NCBI GenBank assembly: GCA_905220665.1
Contig: CAJNAR010000013.1
Location: 248,001-312,000 of the forward strand
Origin: Albugo candida
Lineage: Eukaryota > Oomycota > Peronosporomycetes > Albuginales > Albuginaceae
DNA: 64,000 nucleotides
Reading direction: 5' to 3'
The notes below the pieces were generated by a model that had not been told where the DNA came from, made no database searches, and was given only the letters and a program-made list of their open reading frames with translations. Each line of letters begins with the position of its first letter. Position 1 is the first letter of the stretch. A program made the translations under genes and the position numbers. Below are positions 45,684-57,331 of this stretch, one piece after another.

Positions 45684-46098
45684 CACTTGAAGAATATTTA
45701 TCGACCAATGGTCAAAATCGGTAGATGTGAGAATCGGGAAAAAATCATTGAAAATCGATTACTCATTTTTGAGTGAGAAATGCCATCGGTACAGCTCGTA
45801 AGTACAACGGAAGCTTAAGTGTGTATCCGAAAACAAGTGGCATTCAGCTTATAGTTTGTAGCTATGCGAGCATGCATATTTACAGCAGTACACTTAATAG
45901 ACGGCGCTTAGCCTTGAGACAATTTGCTGATCTTTATACTTCAACACTTTGTACTCTAAAACTTCATATTCATATCAGAGGCAACGGATTGTTTCTTAAA
46001 TTGCAACCGTAATTGCGGGATGACGGCTGTGTATATCATTGGTTGAATATAGCCACTTGTGCGGCTAGTTTTGGCAACCAATCAGATCCTTTGAAGAA
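45684..46098. other. Intergenic
   Basis: About 415 bases between two plus-strand genes. The frame at 45773-46012 is not ATG-initiated with support and has no motif. Nothing else could be supported. Confidence 0.35.
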
Positions 46099-46689
46099 AT
46101 GAGCAGGGAATCATCCGATGATGAGGCACCCCATGTTGTCTCGAAAGTTGCGGCTAAAGAGGAAGCACTCGCACAAAGAAGAGTGGAAAAAAATGCGATA
46201 AGGAGTAATAACAAGAGAAAAAGAATATCGAGGTAGTTGGAGGTGGTTCATACTGTGCATTGCGGTGATTTTTAGCTATAATTTACTTGTAGAAAACGAC
46301 TTGAGTCGAAATCAGACGAACAGGAAAGAAATAATGATACAGCTCAGCCAACAACGCTTCCCGATGACGTGATAAAGGCATTAGCAAATCACGAAGAGTG
46401 AGTGCATTATGGCAATACGGGTCACATACACTTAGATATTCTTCCACTTTATAGTCAAGCACAAAATGAGCAGGAGCCAAGCGTTCCCATCAAAGTCGTA
46501 CACAAACAAGACAAAGTCAAAAAAATCCGTCAATTTGGTAGTATTCGAGTCGAAAAGTTGTCCCATTCAACGACACCCAATTATCAAATCTCAGCAGCTG
46601 CGCTTGCATTCTCAAAGCAAAAAATGGCACCTTGTCGACGACGGATGAACCTTATCCGAGGTCACGACGCGTACTTTCGCAAGTATTAG
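46099..46689 (+). CDS. UTP16/BUD21-like nucleolar protein
   Basis: Three exons (46099-46232, 46293-46397, 46455-46689) join in frame to 157 residues. It begins MSRESSDDEAPHVVS with an acidic patch followed by KVAAKEEALAQRR, which resembles the UTP16/BUD21 family of small-subunit rRNA processing. A Lys/Arg-rich middle follows (NNKRKRISR). The C-terminus has FGSIRVEKL and ends FRKY. If the assignment holds it acts in the nucleolar SSU processome. The second intron needs the acceptor at 46454 rather than the nearer one, which would lead to a stop. Confidence 0.6.
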
Positions 46690-46775
46690 TTCATAGCGAG
46701 CATCGATAGATAGAGGTGATATATTAATACAGGTCATTCATTTGCATTCACTCTTCCTTCTACCAGCTTCGTTCT

Positions 46776-48370
46776 ATGAGCGAAATTGATCCCATTGTAT
46801 ACGACCCTAGAACCGTCACTCATGCTACAGTCCGACGTCTGAATGAAGCTGCATCATCGCGGTCAAAAGTGTGCTCGCGATCGCTCTCAGAGCGCAAGAT
46901 TTTCACTCCGACACCCGACAAGCTCGTGCTTGTGATGGTAGGGCTTCCAGCCCGCGGCAAATCCTTCATCGCAAAAAAACTGTGGAAATTTCTCTGCTGG
47001 AAAGGTTTTCGCTGCAAAGTGTTCAATGTCGGTCAAGTTCGACGAAGCTTTTGTACCGACGAACAAGATCATCGATTTTTTGATCCATTGAATGAAAAAG
47101 GCAAAGAAGCTCGCGAACAACTTGCCATGCAAGTCTTAGAACAGGTCAAAATGTGGTTTCTAAGCGATTCCGAGCCAAATAAGTGCGGTGATGTCGCTAT
47201 ATTCGATGCTACAAATACCACAAAACAAAGGCGGAGAATGTTGATGGACAGCATGGACGAGTTTGCAAAACAGCATGATTTTTTTGTATACATGGTTTAT
47301 ATAGAGAGCATATGCACGAAAGAAGCAGTTATTAACGCCAACATCGCACAGAAAATCGCATTTAGTCCAGATTACGCCAAATTTTCTTCCAGCGAGGACG
47401 CTATACACGATTTGAAGCTTCGAATGCAAAACTATGAGCGCGCATATCAAGTCTTGACGGACGAGGAGGAACTTAGTTATATCAAATTGTTTGATTTGCA
47501 ATCCAAAGTGCACGTCAAAGGAATGTACGTGACGTTGTGAGGATTCCCAAAGAATATCTGCTGAGGAATGGGAGGTCTTGTGCGTAGTTATGGACATGTA
47601 GCCAAGTCAATTTTGCCGTATATGATGAGTTTCCACATTGAGCACCGACCTATCTGGCTTGTTCGTGCTGGTCATTGCAATGAAATGATGACGGACTTCA
47701 CACGTGTGGTGAAAGATCCTTGTGCTGTGTCACGATCGGCTCATTTGAGTGCACTGGGTCTTAATTTTGCACGATCGCTTGCTGACTTTGTGCAGGAGAG
47801 GACAGAAGTGTTGATGCATCCGACGGTGAATGGTTCCTCAGGCATTAATGCACACTGCCAAGCATCTTGTCTTGTCATGACTTCGACGCTACCACGCGCA
47901 GTGGAAACTGCGGAATACCTGCCCCATGAACAATACAAGCAATATGCCACGTTGAATCCACTCGATAAAGGAGAATGTTACGGCATGAGTATGGAGCAAA
48001 TACAGGACGAGCTGCCGGTACGATCACTTGTTAGAGTGTTACCGATAGTTTGTGAAATTTTGTTCGTTTTCAGGAATTTTACACGGTGTACATGAGAGAC
48101 CCGTGGAAGGCAAGATTTCCCGGGGGCGAATCGTACTTTGACTTGATGCTTCGGCTGGAGCCAATTTTGATTGATATCGAGCAGCACACTGGTCCGGTCA
48201 TTTTGATCTCTCATATCTCGACTTTACAGGTTTTATACTCGTACTTTTTGGGAATTCCGATCGAAAAATGCTCCAGTTTGGAGATTCCGTTTCATTCCGT
48301 GCTCGAGCTACTTCCGAATCAGGACGGCTGGAACAAGAAAATCTTTTCGCTGGATACGACAAGCAATTGA
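46776..48370 (+). CDS. 6-phosphofructo-2-kinase / fructose-2,6-bisphosphatase, phosphatase site altered
   Basis: Sets the level of fructose-2,6-bisphosphate, the glycolysis/gluconeogenesis switch. Exons 46776-47524, 47588-48017 and 48074-48370 give 491 residues, a normal PFKFB length. The kinase half is intact: MVGLPARGKSFIAKKL (P-loop), FNVGQVRR and FDATNTTKQRR. The phosphatase half aligns throughout, for example SILPYMMSFHIEHRPIWL, STLPRAVETAEYL and GGESYFDLMLRLEPI. The catalytic RHG motif reads VRAGHC, so the His that becomes phosphorylated is Ala277. The usual GVCEEMTY reads GECYGMSM, losing the acid-base Glu, while SHIST keeps the second His. Expected to be kinase-only (inference). Confidence 0.9.
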
Positions 48371-48434
48371 AAGCCTCACTCCGCACACAACCTGGTTAAG
48401 GACTTGAGGCTTTGATTAGTTTGAAAGTGAAAAC

Positions 48435-49875
48435 TCATCGACATAAATGCATTGGTGGAGGTACAGTCGGCACCATACCAAGAACAAATTCGCTGGCCTC
48501 GTATTGCTTTAAATTCCATGCTTCATCTCGTATCACCGCATTTTGAGAGTTAGTGAAGTTGGCTTCCCTACCCGTCACCGCCACATGAGACTTATCTGAT
48601 GCTCTACCTCGATCGTCAATTGATTTTTCCCGTGTAGATGACTTGTCTGGTACATTTAAAGGTCCTTCAGCTCCTTCTACAGGTCCTCGTGTCGCACTTG
48701 GAAATGATAGATTGCTAGGCACACCAAAGCAAACACCTTTTGACTGAAATACAGGGGGAGTGGACGCAGGTTTGTCGAACAAAGTTCTAGCAGTGGGCGG
48801 TACAAGAGGCTCATTCGACGACGAAGTTTGAGTTTCGTCAATCATGCTATCCGCGGGCTCGCTGTTACCATCAAAAGTTGCAATTGGTCTTTGGAATATC
48901 TGCTGATCACTTGGCGAAGAAAATGGATTCACGTTTCCCGATGCAGGTTGGGCTGTTTGACCATGCTGTTCTCCGCCCACATTTCCAAAACCCGTCGGTA
49001 ATACGCCAAAAGGACTCAACGATGGAGCCGTCATTCCAAATCCTGTAGTGCTGGCGCCAGTTGCCGTGTTTTCGAATGCGCTGAAGCCCGAATTCACATT
49101 GGCCGAGCTATTGAATGTATTATTGCCAGCAAATGCGCTCTTTTGAAAGGAATTGTTGTTTGTGAGCAATGCGTTCGATGCGAATGGGTTCCCGCTGCTT
49201 GGTTTGTCTTGAAATGATCCCTGATGCTGAGTTGAGGGCAACCGTGAGGCGCTTGCGCCAAATTGCGTCGAAAAAGCTGTCTTTTGACCGCTCGCAAACG
49301 AATTGTTGCTGAAGCTCATAGTCTGTACGTTACTCAGTTTCTCCCCTCCGAGAAGCAGCTTCCGAGCATTCCCATTTTCTTTCATGAGCGCAATAACTTG
49401 AGATTTCTGTTGCTGCTTCAACCTCAAAAGTTCTTGTAAAGATTGTGTCTATGTTGCATAACGTGCTAGAATGATAAACTGTCAGATAAGTGGTGGATAC
49501 CTGTGCTATGCAACTTCCAGACAATTTTATCTGCTCGTACGCGACAAATCGAATCTCTTCGGGACTTAAATCATCGTCAACTGCATTGGGAAGCTTGCGC
49601 ACATGATATTATGAGATCTGGTTTGATTACAAGGAGTTTTAACATACCCCTCTATCCACAGCGAAGCCAGAATACGGATACAAAATCGAGCTGGACAACT
49701 CATTAATGATAATTTCGACTTTCTTCTCGTCAGACGGCTGGGAATTCGCCACAGGTTTGCTACTTGGTTTGTTCGATCGAAAGTCTGAATGAGAAAAATT
49801 ACAACTCTTTCCTCGACGACAATTTCCTTGTGCGTAGAAGCGACATTGAATTGCGCTCGACATTCCTCTTGACAT
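48435..49875 (-). CDS. NUP42: Nucleoporin NUP42-like (CCCH finger plus FG repeats)
   Basis: NUP42 (NUPL2, yeast Rip1-like) sits on the cytoplasmic face of the nuclear pore and helps mRNA export with Gle1. Exons 49648-49875, 49501-49593 and 48435-49448 give 444 residues. An N-terminal CCCH finger (CRFYAQGNCRRGKSCNFSH) is followed by a helical linker, then an Asn/Ser/Gly-rich FG region (FGMTAPSLSPFG, GFGNVGG, NPFSS) and the diagnostic C-terminal Gle1-binding segment SEFVLGMVPTVPPPMHLC. Gene start spacing to ZNF598 is about 530 bp, head-to-head. Confidence 0.88.
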
Positions 49876-50404
49876 CTCGATATATCAGCCAATCAAATGC
49901 GAATCGATACGTTGCTGAGATTGGCTAAATATAAGCATTACATCGTGCTTGACACTAATAATTTGCAGTCCAAAAGCCATCTTATTCTTCAAAATGAGAG
50001 CTATTGCTTAAAGCACATGCTAAGCGATTTGTCTCTAATTAAGATGCTTTAAGATCCTACCAAATTTAACGCATGCCCGCAGATGTAGTGAATCAAAACT
50101 AGACTTCAAATGTCAAAAGGATTGCATACTTTTAAAAGCGAAATTGGAAGCTAAGCGGGGAACCTAGCATGATACCAGCAATACACCGGGTTGGAAATGG
50201 ACGTTAAAGTACCTCAAAAAGTGCGCATCACGTTTAATTTGTCAGCGAAGTAGAGTACTAAGCGAATAAAAGTCGTATGGCTTAATTGTCAACTCGAGCA
50301 AAGTCTTAATAATAAAGCGAGATTGTGATTCGTTATTTCGACCATCTATTTCCACCAATCTGTTATCCTCGTAACAACTCTCTCGTGCCAAACAAATTCC
50401 CGTT
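49876..50404. promoter_or_regulatory. Divergent intergenic region, NUP42 / ZNF598
   Basis: 529 bases between divergent start codons. No coding frame was kept: the minus frame 50242-50466 overlaps the ZNF598 start and lacks an exon partner. Two AATAAA-like words around 50264 and 50310 may be chance. No specific element was recognised. Confidence 0.35.
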
Positions 50405-52591
50405 ATGGAGCAAAAACGTCGAGATTCTTTACCGACTTGTATCGTCTGTTGCAATGTCATTGACAATAAGGAGAGATTTCACACAATAGGGAAATGTAAT
50501 CATCCAAGTTGCTGTAGTGTTTGCTTCTTACGTTTGCGTCAGCTCTTTGATAATTACTCTTGTCCATATTGCAAAATGGAATTGTCGCGTGTGATCACAA
50601 TAAAAAACGTCGAAAAAGACCGATACGACCATTTCCAAGACTGGGGTGACGACACGATCGGTCCAGAACACATTTACGACTCCCTTTCCGATATGTACGT
50701 CTTGCGCTCTCATTATCCTCAGCTCTGCGCTCTGAGAAGCATACAATGCTCCCTTTGTCCGAAAGCTCTCAAATTCTCATCTGTGAAAGAATTACAGACA
50801 CACTACCAACAAACACATCAGAAATTCTTCTGCTCACTGTGTTTGGCAAACAGAAAGCAATTTATACAAGAGCAAAAATTGTACTCGAAGAGTATGCTGC
50901 AGAATCATATGAGCTGGAACGATATAAAAGATGGGCGAAAATCGTCGGTGGACGGATTTGAAGGGCATCCTCGATGTGATTTCTGTAAGACGCAATTCTA
51001 CTCAACGGTGGAGCTGTACGACCACGTCCGACATCACCACTTTGAATGCGATATCTGTTTACGACAACTTCATATCGAAAATCGATACTATAAAGATTAT
51101 TTGGATTTACAGAATCATTTCAGAATGAGCCATTTTCTGTGTGAAGAACCTGGCTGCCTGGAGAAGAAATTTGTTGTTTTTAAGAATGAGGTCGATTATC
51201 AGGCTCACATGGGATCAGATCATCCGGGAATCAGAATCAGTCGGAAGCTTAATGTGCATTTCAACGTCAAGAGAGCGAATCAGGATGGAACTGGTAGAAG
51301 CAATGAAGCTGATGAGGAAGCAAACACAGCCTTCAGCTCATTGTCTGTATCACAGCATCCCGAGCCTGTGATTGACGTTGCTGATTTTCCATCACTTACG
51401 TCGATCCACAATGGACCGACACTCTCTCGATGGTCAACACCTATAGAACAAAGGCCAAGGAGAGAAGATTTCCCAGCATTACAACCATCTACCTCCGCTG
51501 GGAATCGTGGATTTCGAGATGTATTAGCTCCACGACCGACGCCAGCAATGTCTGCGCACATGAGCAATTCAGACCCGTGGAGCTATCCCGAGTTCACACG
51601 AGCAGCTGATGCATTGGGGGCAAATAATCCGCTTATGAGATTTGTTAAACCATCAAAGCGAAAGAAAAAAGGGAAAAAGACGGGAAATGTCGTACAGGAA
51701 TCAAAACCTTTTTCGGAATCGAATGTAATGGAGCAGGAAGAGAAGCCGAGCGAGACAAAGGCTGAAGTGATTAACGAACACCAGCCAATGGGGCATCCAC
51801 CTTCGAAAAGTGCCATAACTCTTTTGATCTCACAAAAACTTGGAAGTCATGAGAAATATGAAATTTTTCGCCTATTATGTCGTCAATTTTCTCAGTCCGA
51901 GATGGAAGTCGATGCTTTCTATAGCAAGATCCGTCCGATGTTTGACGCGGAAGATTTCGACCAGCTCGTATGTCAATTAATTGAGCTCATGCCCCACTTT
52001 GATCGACGAGAGCTTTTCTTTGCCCATCATCGGCTTCAGAAGGAGGCGAAACAACCACCAGCACAAGCGAGTCCACCAAGATGTCAAAAGTCCTCCAGGA
52101 ATGTGCAAGCACGATCAGGCTGGTCTGCGACTCTTTTCCAGCCTTCTGGTGGCGCTACACCTCGCCAACAAATCTCTCTAAATGAGGTATCTCGAGCTTC
52201 CCACGCTACGTCTACAACAAGAGCTTCGCCTACAACAAGAGCTTCGCCTGAAGCGTTCAATAGGAATGCGGCGAACCCTCCACCAGCGGCACCACGATCC
52301 TTTGCATCGATCATGCTTCACGAGAGCCCGGCTCCGACCCGCGCACCGCCAGCTCCTGTTCCTGCGAAAGCTCTATACAAATCGACAAAGTCCGAGTTTC
52401 CAGAACTCCCGAAAGCTGCCAATCATGTTGGAATGGAAGCGGTGACGCGTGCGACATGGGACGAACAGCTACAGCGTGTTGTTGAACGCTCTGCACCTCA
52501 GCATCCATCCGTCTCAACAAAGAAAGGTAAAGGACGTAAGCACAAGAACAAATCCATGACACTCGGCGAAATCGCAATGAAGTACGGGTAG
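50405..52591 (+). CDS. ZNF598: ZNF598/HEL2-type RING E3 ubiquitin ligase
   Basis: Marks ribosomal proteins on collided ribosomes in ribosome-associated quality control. A single frame of 728 residues from ATG. The RING finger is at residues 12-57 (CIVCCNVI, CNHPSCCSVC, CPYC). Four or more C2H2-type fingers follow, with HPRCDFCKTQFYSTVELYDH and FECDICLRQL among them, plus the characteristic CEEPGCLEKKFVVF. Residues 250-728 are mostly disordered, with short DFPSL-type motifs (VADFPSLTS, EDFPALQP, SEFPELP) and a basic end KKGKGRKHKNKS. It is followed, after about 110 bp, by the right arm of the inverted repeat. Confidence 0.93.
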   Translation: MEQKRRDSLPTCIVCCNVIDNKERFHTIGKCNHPSCCSVCFLRLRQLFDNYSCPYCKMELSRVITIKNVEKDRYDHFQDWGDDTIGPEHIYDSLSDMYVLRSHYPQLCALRSIQCSLCPKALKFSSVKELQTHYQQTHQKFFCSLCLANRKQFIQEQKLYSKSMLQNHMSWNDIKDGRKSSVDGFEGHPRCDFCKTQFYSTVELYDHVRHHHFECDICLRQLHIENRYYKDYLDLQNHFRMSHFLCEEPGCLEKKFVVFKNEVDYQAHMGSDHPGIRISRKLNVHFNVKRANQDGTGRSNEADEEANTAFSSLSVSQHPEPVIDVADFPSLTSIHNGPTLSRWSTPIEQRPRREDFPALQPSTSAGNRGFRDVLAPRPTPAMSAHMSNSDPWSYPEFTRAADALGANNPLMRFVKPSKRKKKGKKTGNVVQESKPFSESNVMEQEEKPSETKAEVINEHQPMGHPPSKSAITLLISQKLGSHEKYEIFRLLCRQFSQSEMEVDAFYSKIRPMFDAEDFDQLVCQLIELMPHFDRRELFFAHHRLQKEAKQPPAQASPPRCQKSSRNVQARSGWSATLFQPSGGATPRQQISLNEVSRASHATSTTRASPTTRASPEAFNRNAANPPPAAPRSFASIMLHESPAPTRAPPAPVPAKALYKSTKSEFPELPKAANHVGMEAVTRATWDEQLQRVVERSAPQHPSVSTKKGKGRKHKNKSMTLGEIAMKYG

Positions 52592-52732
52592 ATAGCGTGA
52601 AAGTGTTTCAGAGTCCATTAGAGCAATACAGTCGTGCTGTTTATCTTTGCTCTGAGCAGCTTTTCTCTCTAATCCGTCCGATTCGACTCACTACATGGTG
52701 TCTATTTGTATCCGACGCAGCCTCGTCAAAGT

Positions 52733-55264
52733 ATGGAGCTACGGGGTAAAGTATGGAGCCGTAATCATTTGCGATTGCTCTACATGCTCTACCGCTTTGC
52801 AATGTACCCGGGCGCAACCGATCGAGAGGAAAAATGGCTTCGAAGCCTTCCGTTCCAAGTGATTGTGTATGAAGCGATTCTGAATGGGATTCTCGAGTAT
52901 GACTATGCTCCAATGTGTGTCAATATTTTCAAACTCGGCCGTTCTCGACGCATTTGGATGAATATTAGCCAAGATGCTCGAGCTGCTGTCGATGATCTCA
53001 GAGAGTATGCTCTTGTGAATGCTCTAAAGACATTCAGCGAGGATTTCCAGCCATCGACAGCCTTCCAGGTTCTCATTTGAGCGCTCGCTGTCCATTGCTC
53101 ACTAATTCATAGGTAACACCTTTGGCGGAAGATCTCTTACAGACGCTTTCTTCCAAAGACAAACGACGCATTGACACGTTTCTATCGCCGCCGACTTCCC
53201 GAACGCATGTGAATGATACCACAAGTAAAGATAGCGCGACGAGTTTGGTGTTTTTTGAAAGTGATTTGGTCCAAATTGTATTCGACGCAAATGAGGGTGT
53301 GTTTCGATTGATCCGAGTCGATGGAACAACGCATGTATCTACGATCACCAATGTCGAAGAGATATCGTACGTTTCCAGCCCATATCTTCCTCGCTGTCTT
53401 ATGCGGACACAAGCCGCTTTCTCGAAGAATGCTCACTTTGCCGAGCGATGCAAGGAAGGAATCAATGCGATTCAAGACGAGCTGTCCTTCGCATTACAGC
53501 TTTCGGATGTCCATCTAATGATCGGCGAATGGATTCCATTTGGGCCTAATGTCATCTTATCCCTCAACAACCGGCTAGGCTCGTTGGATCGTTGTCAAGG
53601 AGGCTTGTTCACTTGTGAGAACGACCCGGCACCGACAGAAACCCGACTGGAGATCTCTCCAGGGCTGACAAAAATTGTGATTTTGGATTTTGAATTCGAT
53701 TCTTTCATCAATGTCGAAGCGGACATTCACATTCCTCACAGTGAAAGTCTCGTTCAGATTGAAGGTTTTGGCATGCACTTGCACGGCGATGGATCAGTTG
53801 TGTATGGGATGCACATCGATGCGATTTTGGATCAGACAGCGGACTGTGTGTACGTGGATCATCTTTCCCGATTGCTTGTGGATGTCGATTTGGACTCGTC
53901 CAAAATCTTGAACGATCTTCTTACGCGCCATCAACGAGACCTCATGGAGATGCTCTACATGAACGATGCACAATCCCGCAACAAATTCAGCCTGATCACA
54001 GCCACAAAAATATCGCCAAACCTCAAAGCCCGAGATTATTTGGATCGTGCAGAGATGGAAAATGAGCTCAAGCAGATCATCGGTGAGACGCATTCAGTGT
54101 TCGACTTGAGTGATGACGATAAGATTATTATCGGTCGGGAAGGCATGCTGGTCCTTGGGCCTGGATGGATTGAGTATGAAGACTTGATCATTACGCAGTT
54201 GGCATTATTGTCTCGAGAGCTTTTCATCCGCTGTTTCTTTCGAAGAACATTTATTTTGGACAATATGATGAACCAAGCGCGGGCGTATATCACAACGTTT
54301 GAGCAGGATCCAGAATCTTTGGCCAAAATGCGTCACAAAATCGATCATTGCTCCCACGATTTGATTTTTCTGGAAGAAATTTTAGAGCTTTTACAGAATT
54401 CAGTCCACGGATTTCGCCTTTCGCCTTGCCCAAAAAGCCCGACGGGAAAGCTTTTGTACCATCAGCTCGAGTTAGAGAAGGTCTCAATCGATTTGCATTG
54501 AGCCTCTGCTAAGCTTTTGACTGCTGATGCTCTTGTAGACGCTCAAAGACCTCGCATTCCGATGCAAAGATTTGGCGAGGCTTCTTGGCAACTTTCGGGC
54601 AAAACTCAAGCAAGTGCAATGCCAAAACGGAACATTGTCGAAAACAAAGCTGGAATCGATCATTCACCAAGTCAAGCTTAATTTGGAAAACGTTGCGCAA
54701 GTACATGATCGACAGCAACACTCGATTCGATCTTCATACGATATTTTGCTCATACTATTCAGCTGCACGCTCGTTTGTGCCGTTCTCGACAACAATACAG
54801 ACGCAGACCTTGGTGAATTTCGGATCACATCCGAGGCTTATAATCAGTGGGTAGAGCGATATTTCAATAGCCATATGCGCAGCAATCCTTCCCTTCGGAT
54901 AGTTATGACGGTGCTCTTAATGACGCTTTTCACCTGGCAGCTTCAGTGTGGCATCAATTGGTACTCTGTCCATTGCCGTCGATCACAATCCGTGACATAT
55001 TCCCTTCATCGAAAGCTGAATGTCCCGGCCATTGAGGCTTTTGTCAAGTCCAGGGACCTTGAATCTTGCACTCGCAATCTTATAGAGGGAGCCTCGCTGG
55101 TGCATATCGTATGGCGGAGCTCCAAGCACGGGATTTTCAGATGGAAGCAAGGAATTCCGCGTGGTTTGCAGATGCATTATCGTACTGCTGTTACGTACGA
55201 CGCAACCAACCAAATCCTCTTGGATGTTTCATTCGAGGTGCGTTCAAAGCTTGTTCATATTTGA
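52733..55264 (+). CDS. Gene X copy 2: large protein with two membrane segments, unknown
   Basis: Exons 52733-53068, 53113-54480 and 54539-55264 join in frame to 809 residues through 44- and 58-base introns. The first ATG shared by both copies was taken as start, but the frame is open about 60 bases upstream, and similarity to the dispersed repeat suggests a longer ancestral N-terminus. It is mainly soluble helical/beta sequence (ISQDARAAVDDLREYALVNA, VEADIHIPHSESLVQIEGFG). Two hydrophobic segments lie near residues 625-645 and 680-700 (YDILLILFSCTLVCAVL, LRIVMTVLLMTLFTWQL), after a coiled-coil stretch. A donor at 55241 could instead add a last exon ending at 55448. The family is not recognised. 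This copy is open throughout, unlike copy 1. Confidence 0.65.
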
Positions 55265-55563
55265 AGCAATCTCACTCGGAAAGCGGACCAGGGAAAGCTT
55301 GTTCCGACGAGAAAAGATGTCTTCACAGAATTTATATCGCTATTGTTCCGGTATGAAAGCAAAGATGAATGCGTGCGAGATTGACAGATGTGATTTTGGT
55401 GTAGAAATGGGTGTTTTGATGAAGATTCAACTGTTTCGAGAAAACTGAAACAGAGCAAAGCCGCTTCAATGAGGTCCATTGCGCTTCGAGAATCGCAAAA
55501 AATCTATCCGACGATATGATTATCTGTGAAGCGTATTCTGACATAAAGATTTGCACTATCGGT

Positions 55564-57331
55564 TCATGATTCGAAAGCGTTTGTCGGTGAATTTGCGACA
55601 GAGATCCCTCGCTCGGTGACTGAATATCGCCAAGATTATTCAAGAATGCGACCTGCTAAGTGCGGACTTACTCGCGTAATAAATCGGGTTTGATGATGGA
55701 ACTGCGTTGGATTTGATGAGATGAAGCGCCCGTGTAGAAGACTAGGGAATGTGAGCGACATTGTAATTATGACAATAAACGATCGACGTACATCTTCCGT
55801 GAGGTAGAGTCGTGCTGCTATTGCGTGAGACCAGCTGTCACCTGCATTCGACAATGAGATTGTGGCTCCATTTGATCAGTAGACGTCACCTAAGGCCGGT
55901 ATTTCCAACCCATTTTTCGTGTCAAAAGGAACGGAAAGAAGGCGATGATCACCATAATATTTCGTCGTTATGTAATTGACGATAAAGACCTTCATGCAAG
56001 AGAGTAAGCGCATTAACCAGAGCACGAAATCACGTGTATCATGCCACAATTCGAAACTCGCGGGCGAGCTCATGTAATTTCATTGCTATCGTTTCGGTGG
56101 CACGAGCACGCGCTCCTGGATCTTCAAATGAGTGCCGGAGATGGAAAGCCAGACTATCAATCACAAGCGTGCATATCTGAAGCATAAAACCGTTTACATC
56201 AAGAAAGATTGAAAATGGCAACCTCTTGCCTTTGTATCTTCTCGCAATACATTGGAAAGAGACTGAAGCACCTGCATTTGCTCCACATAGTCGTGAACAC
56301 GGTAGTAATCGATGCTTTTCAATATATCGTCGCGAGTCTTTTGATGGACAAATGTGAATTGGCTGATATGCTGCTTCAACGACATCTTTACTCACACTTA
56401 TCTCCTCACCAGGTAATCTGAAGTCCTCTACAAAGTGTGCTGCCATTTGTGCGACACGCTCGATCACAAAGCTACCTTCCGAGTCTTCCGGAAACCTCTC
56501 AGCATCACAATATAATTCGTGAGAACCGTTTTACCTATGTAAATCGACCGGCCGTTGGATGGAACACTCGACGCCAAACACATGTGAATCCTAGCAAGTC
56601 GATCAGAAGCGTTCTCATTCATACATTGTACTCGGACAACGCACGCAAATTGTGTTTTTCCGAGTCCTGGACCTCCACCTTCACGACAGTAGTTTGAAAC
56701 AAAGCTTTACGATACCGCTTCTAATTCACGCACATATTTCAGTTACTTCTCCACGAGTAAGACCTCCGCCCAAAAGACCATCAAGCCCTGGCAGTCGTGT
56801 GGGCATTTTCGGTATTTTTGCTGCTTCCTATGAAATTGGTCAATGTCACTTGCATGGTCAAACACCGACACGCGATGTAACCTGCAATAGTTCGTGTGCA
56901 GTTTGGCCAATTGGTTGGCTCGCCTTGGCCAATTCATCTCGCAGCTTATCGAGGCATAATAGAACCTGAGCAGCTTCCCTGGAGGTTAAACCTGCCTCTA
57001 TAGTCTAATTGGTAAAATCTGCGACGGCTCTGAAGGGATCTGTCAAACCATTGCAGAGTTCTCGCGTAGTGATACCGTCGAGGTCTTTTGCGGTACGGAA
57101 TCCAGCCTGGATCAGTGACTCTATAGTTCCGCATAGATATTGTTTCAGTGCATTGTCATCGCAAGAGTCGAAATACTTTGCAGCGAAGGCGCGAGATCGA
57201 AAAGCATGAGAGAGATATCGTTCGCATGCATAGTGATTGGCAAATATCTGTACAATGGACACGTACACTATGCTTTCATTTGATTTTAGTGACGAATCAA
57301 GGCAGATAACAAGGCTGTATAGTATCATCAT
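55564..57331 (-). CDS. RAD51C: RAD51C-like recombinase, copy 2
   Basis: Mirror copy of the gene at 2893-4657, with the same eleven exons and splice signals including the two apparent GC-AG introns. Walker A, the YIDSEGSF strand, Walker B and the PALGDSWSHA segment are unchanged, and no stop or frameshift is visible. Differences cluster in exon 1 (for example TAKDLDG versus TTKDLDG, a second ATG at the start, and several changes in the first 60 residues) and at the very C-terminus (GISVANSPTNAFES versus GISIANSPTNALES). Both copies may therefore encode working protein. See copy 1 for role and for the uncertainty about the N-terminus. Confidence 0.8.

Noticed and set aside
46398..46436. Earlier acceptor for the second intron of the UTP16-like gene
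   Set aside because: Joining at this acceptor leads to a TAG within six codons; the acceptor at 46454 keeps the frame open to the natural end.
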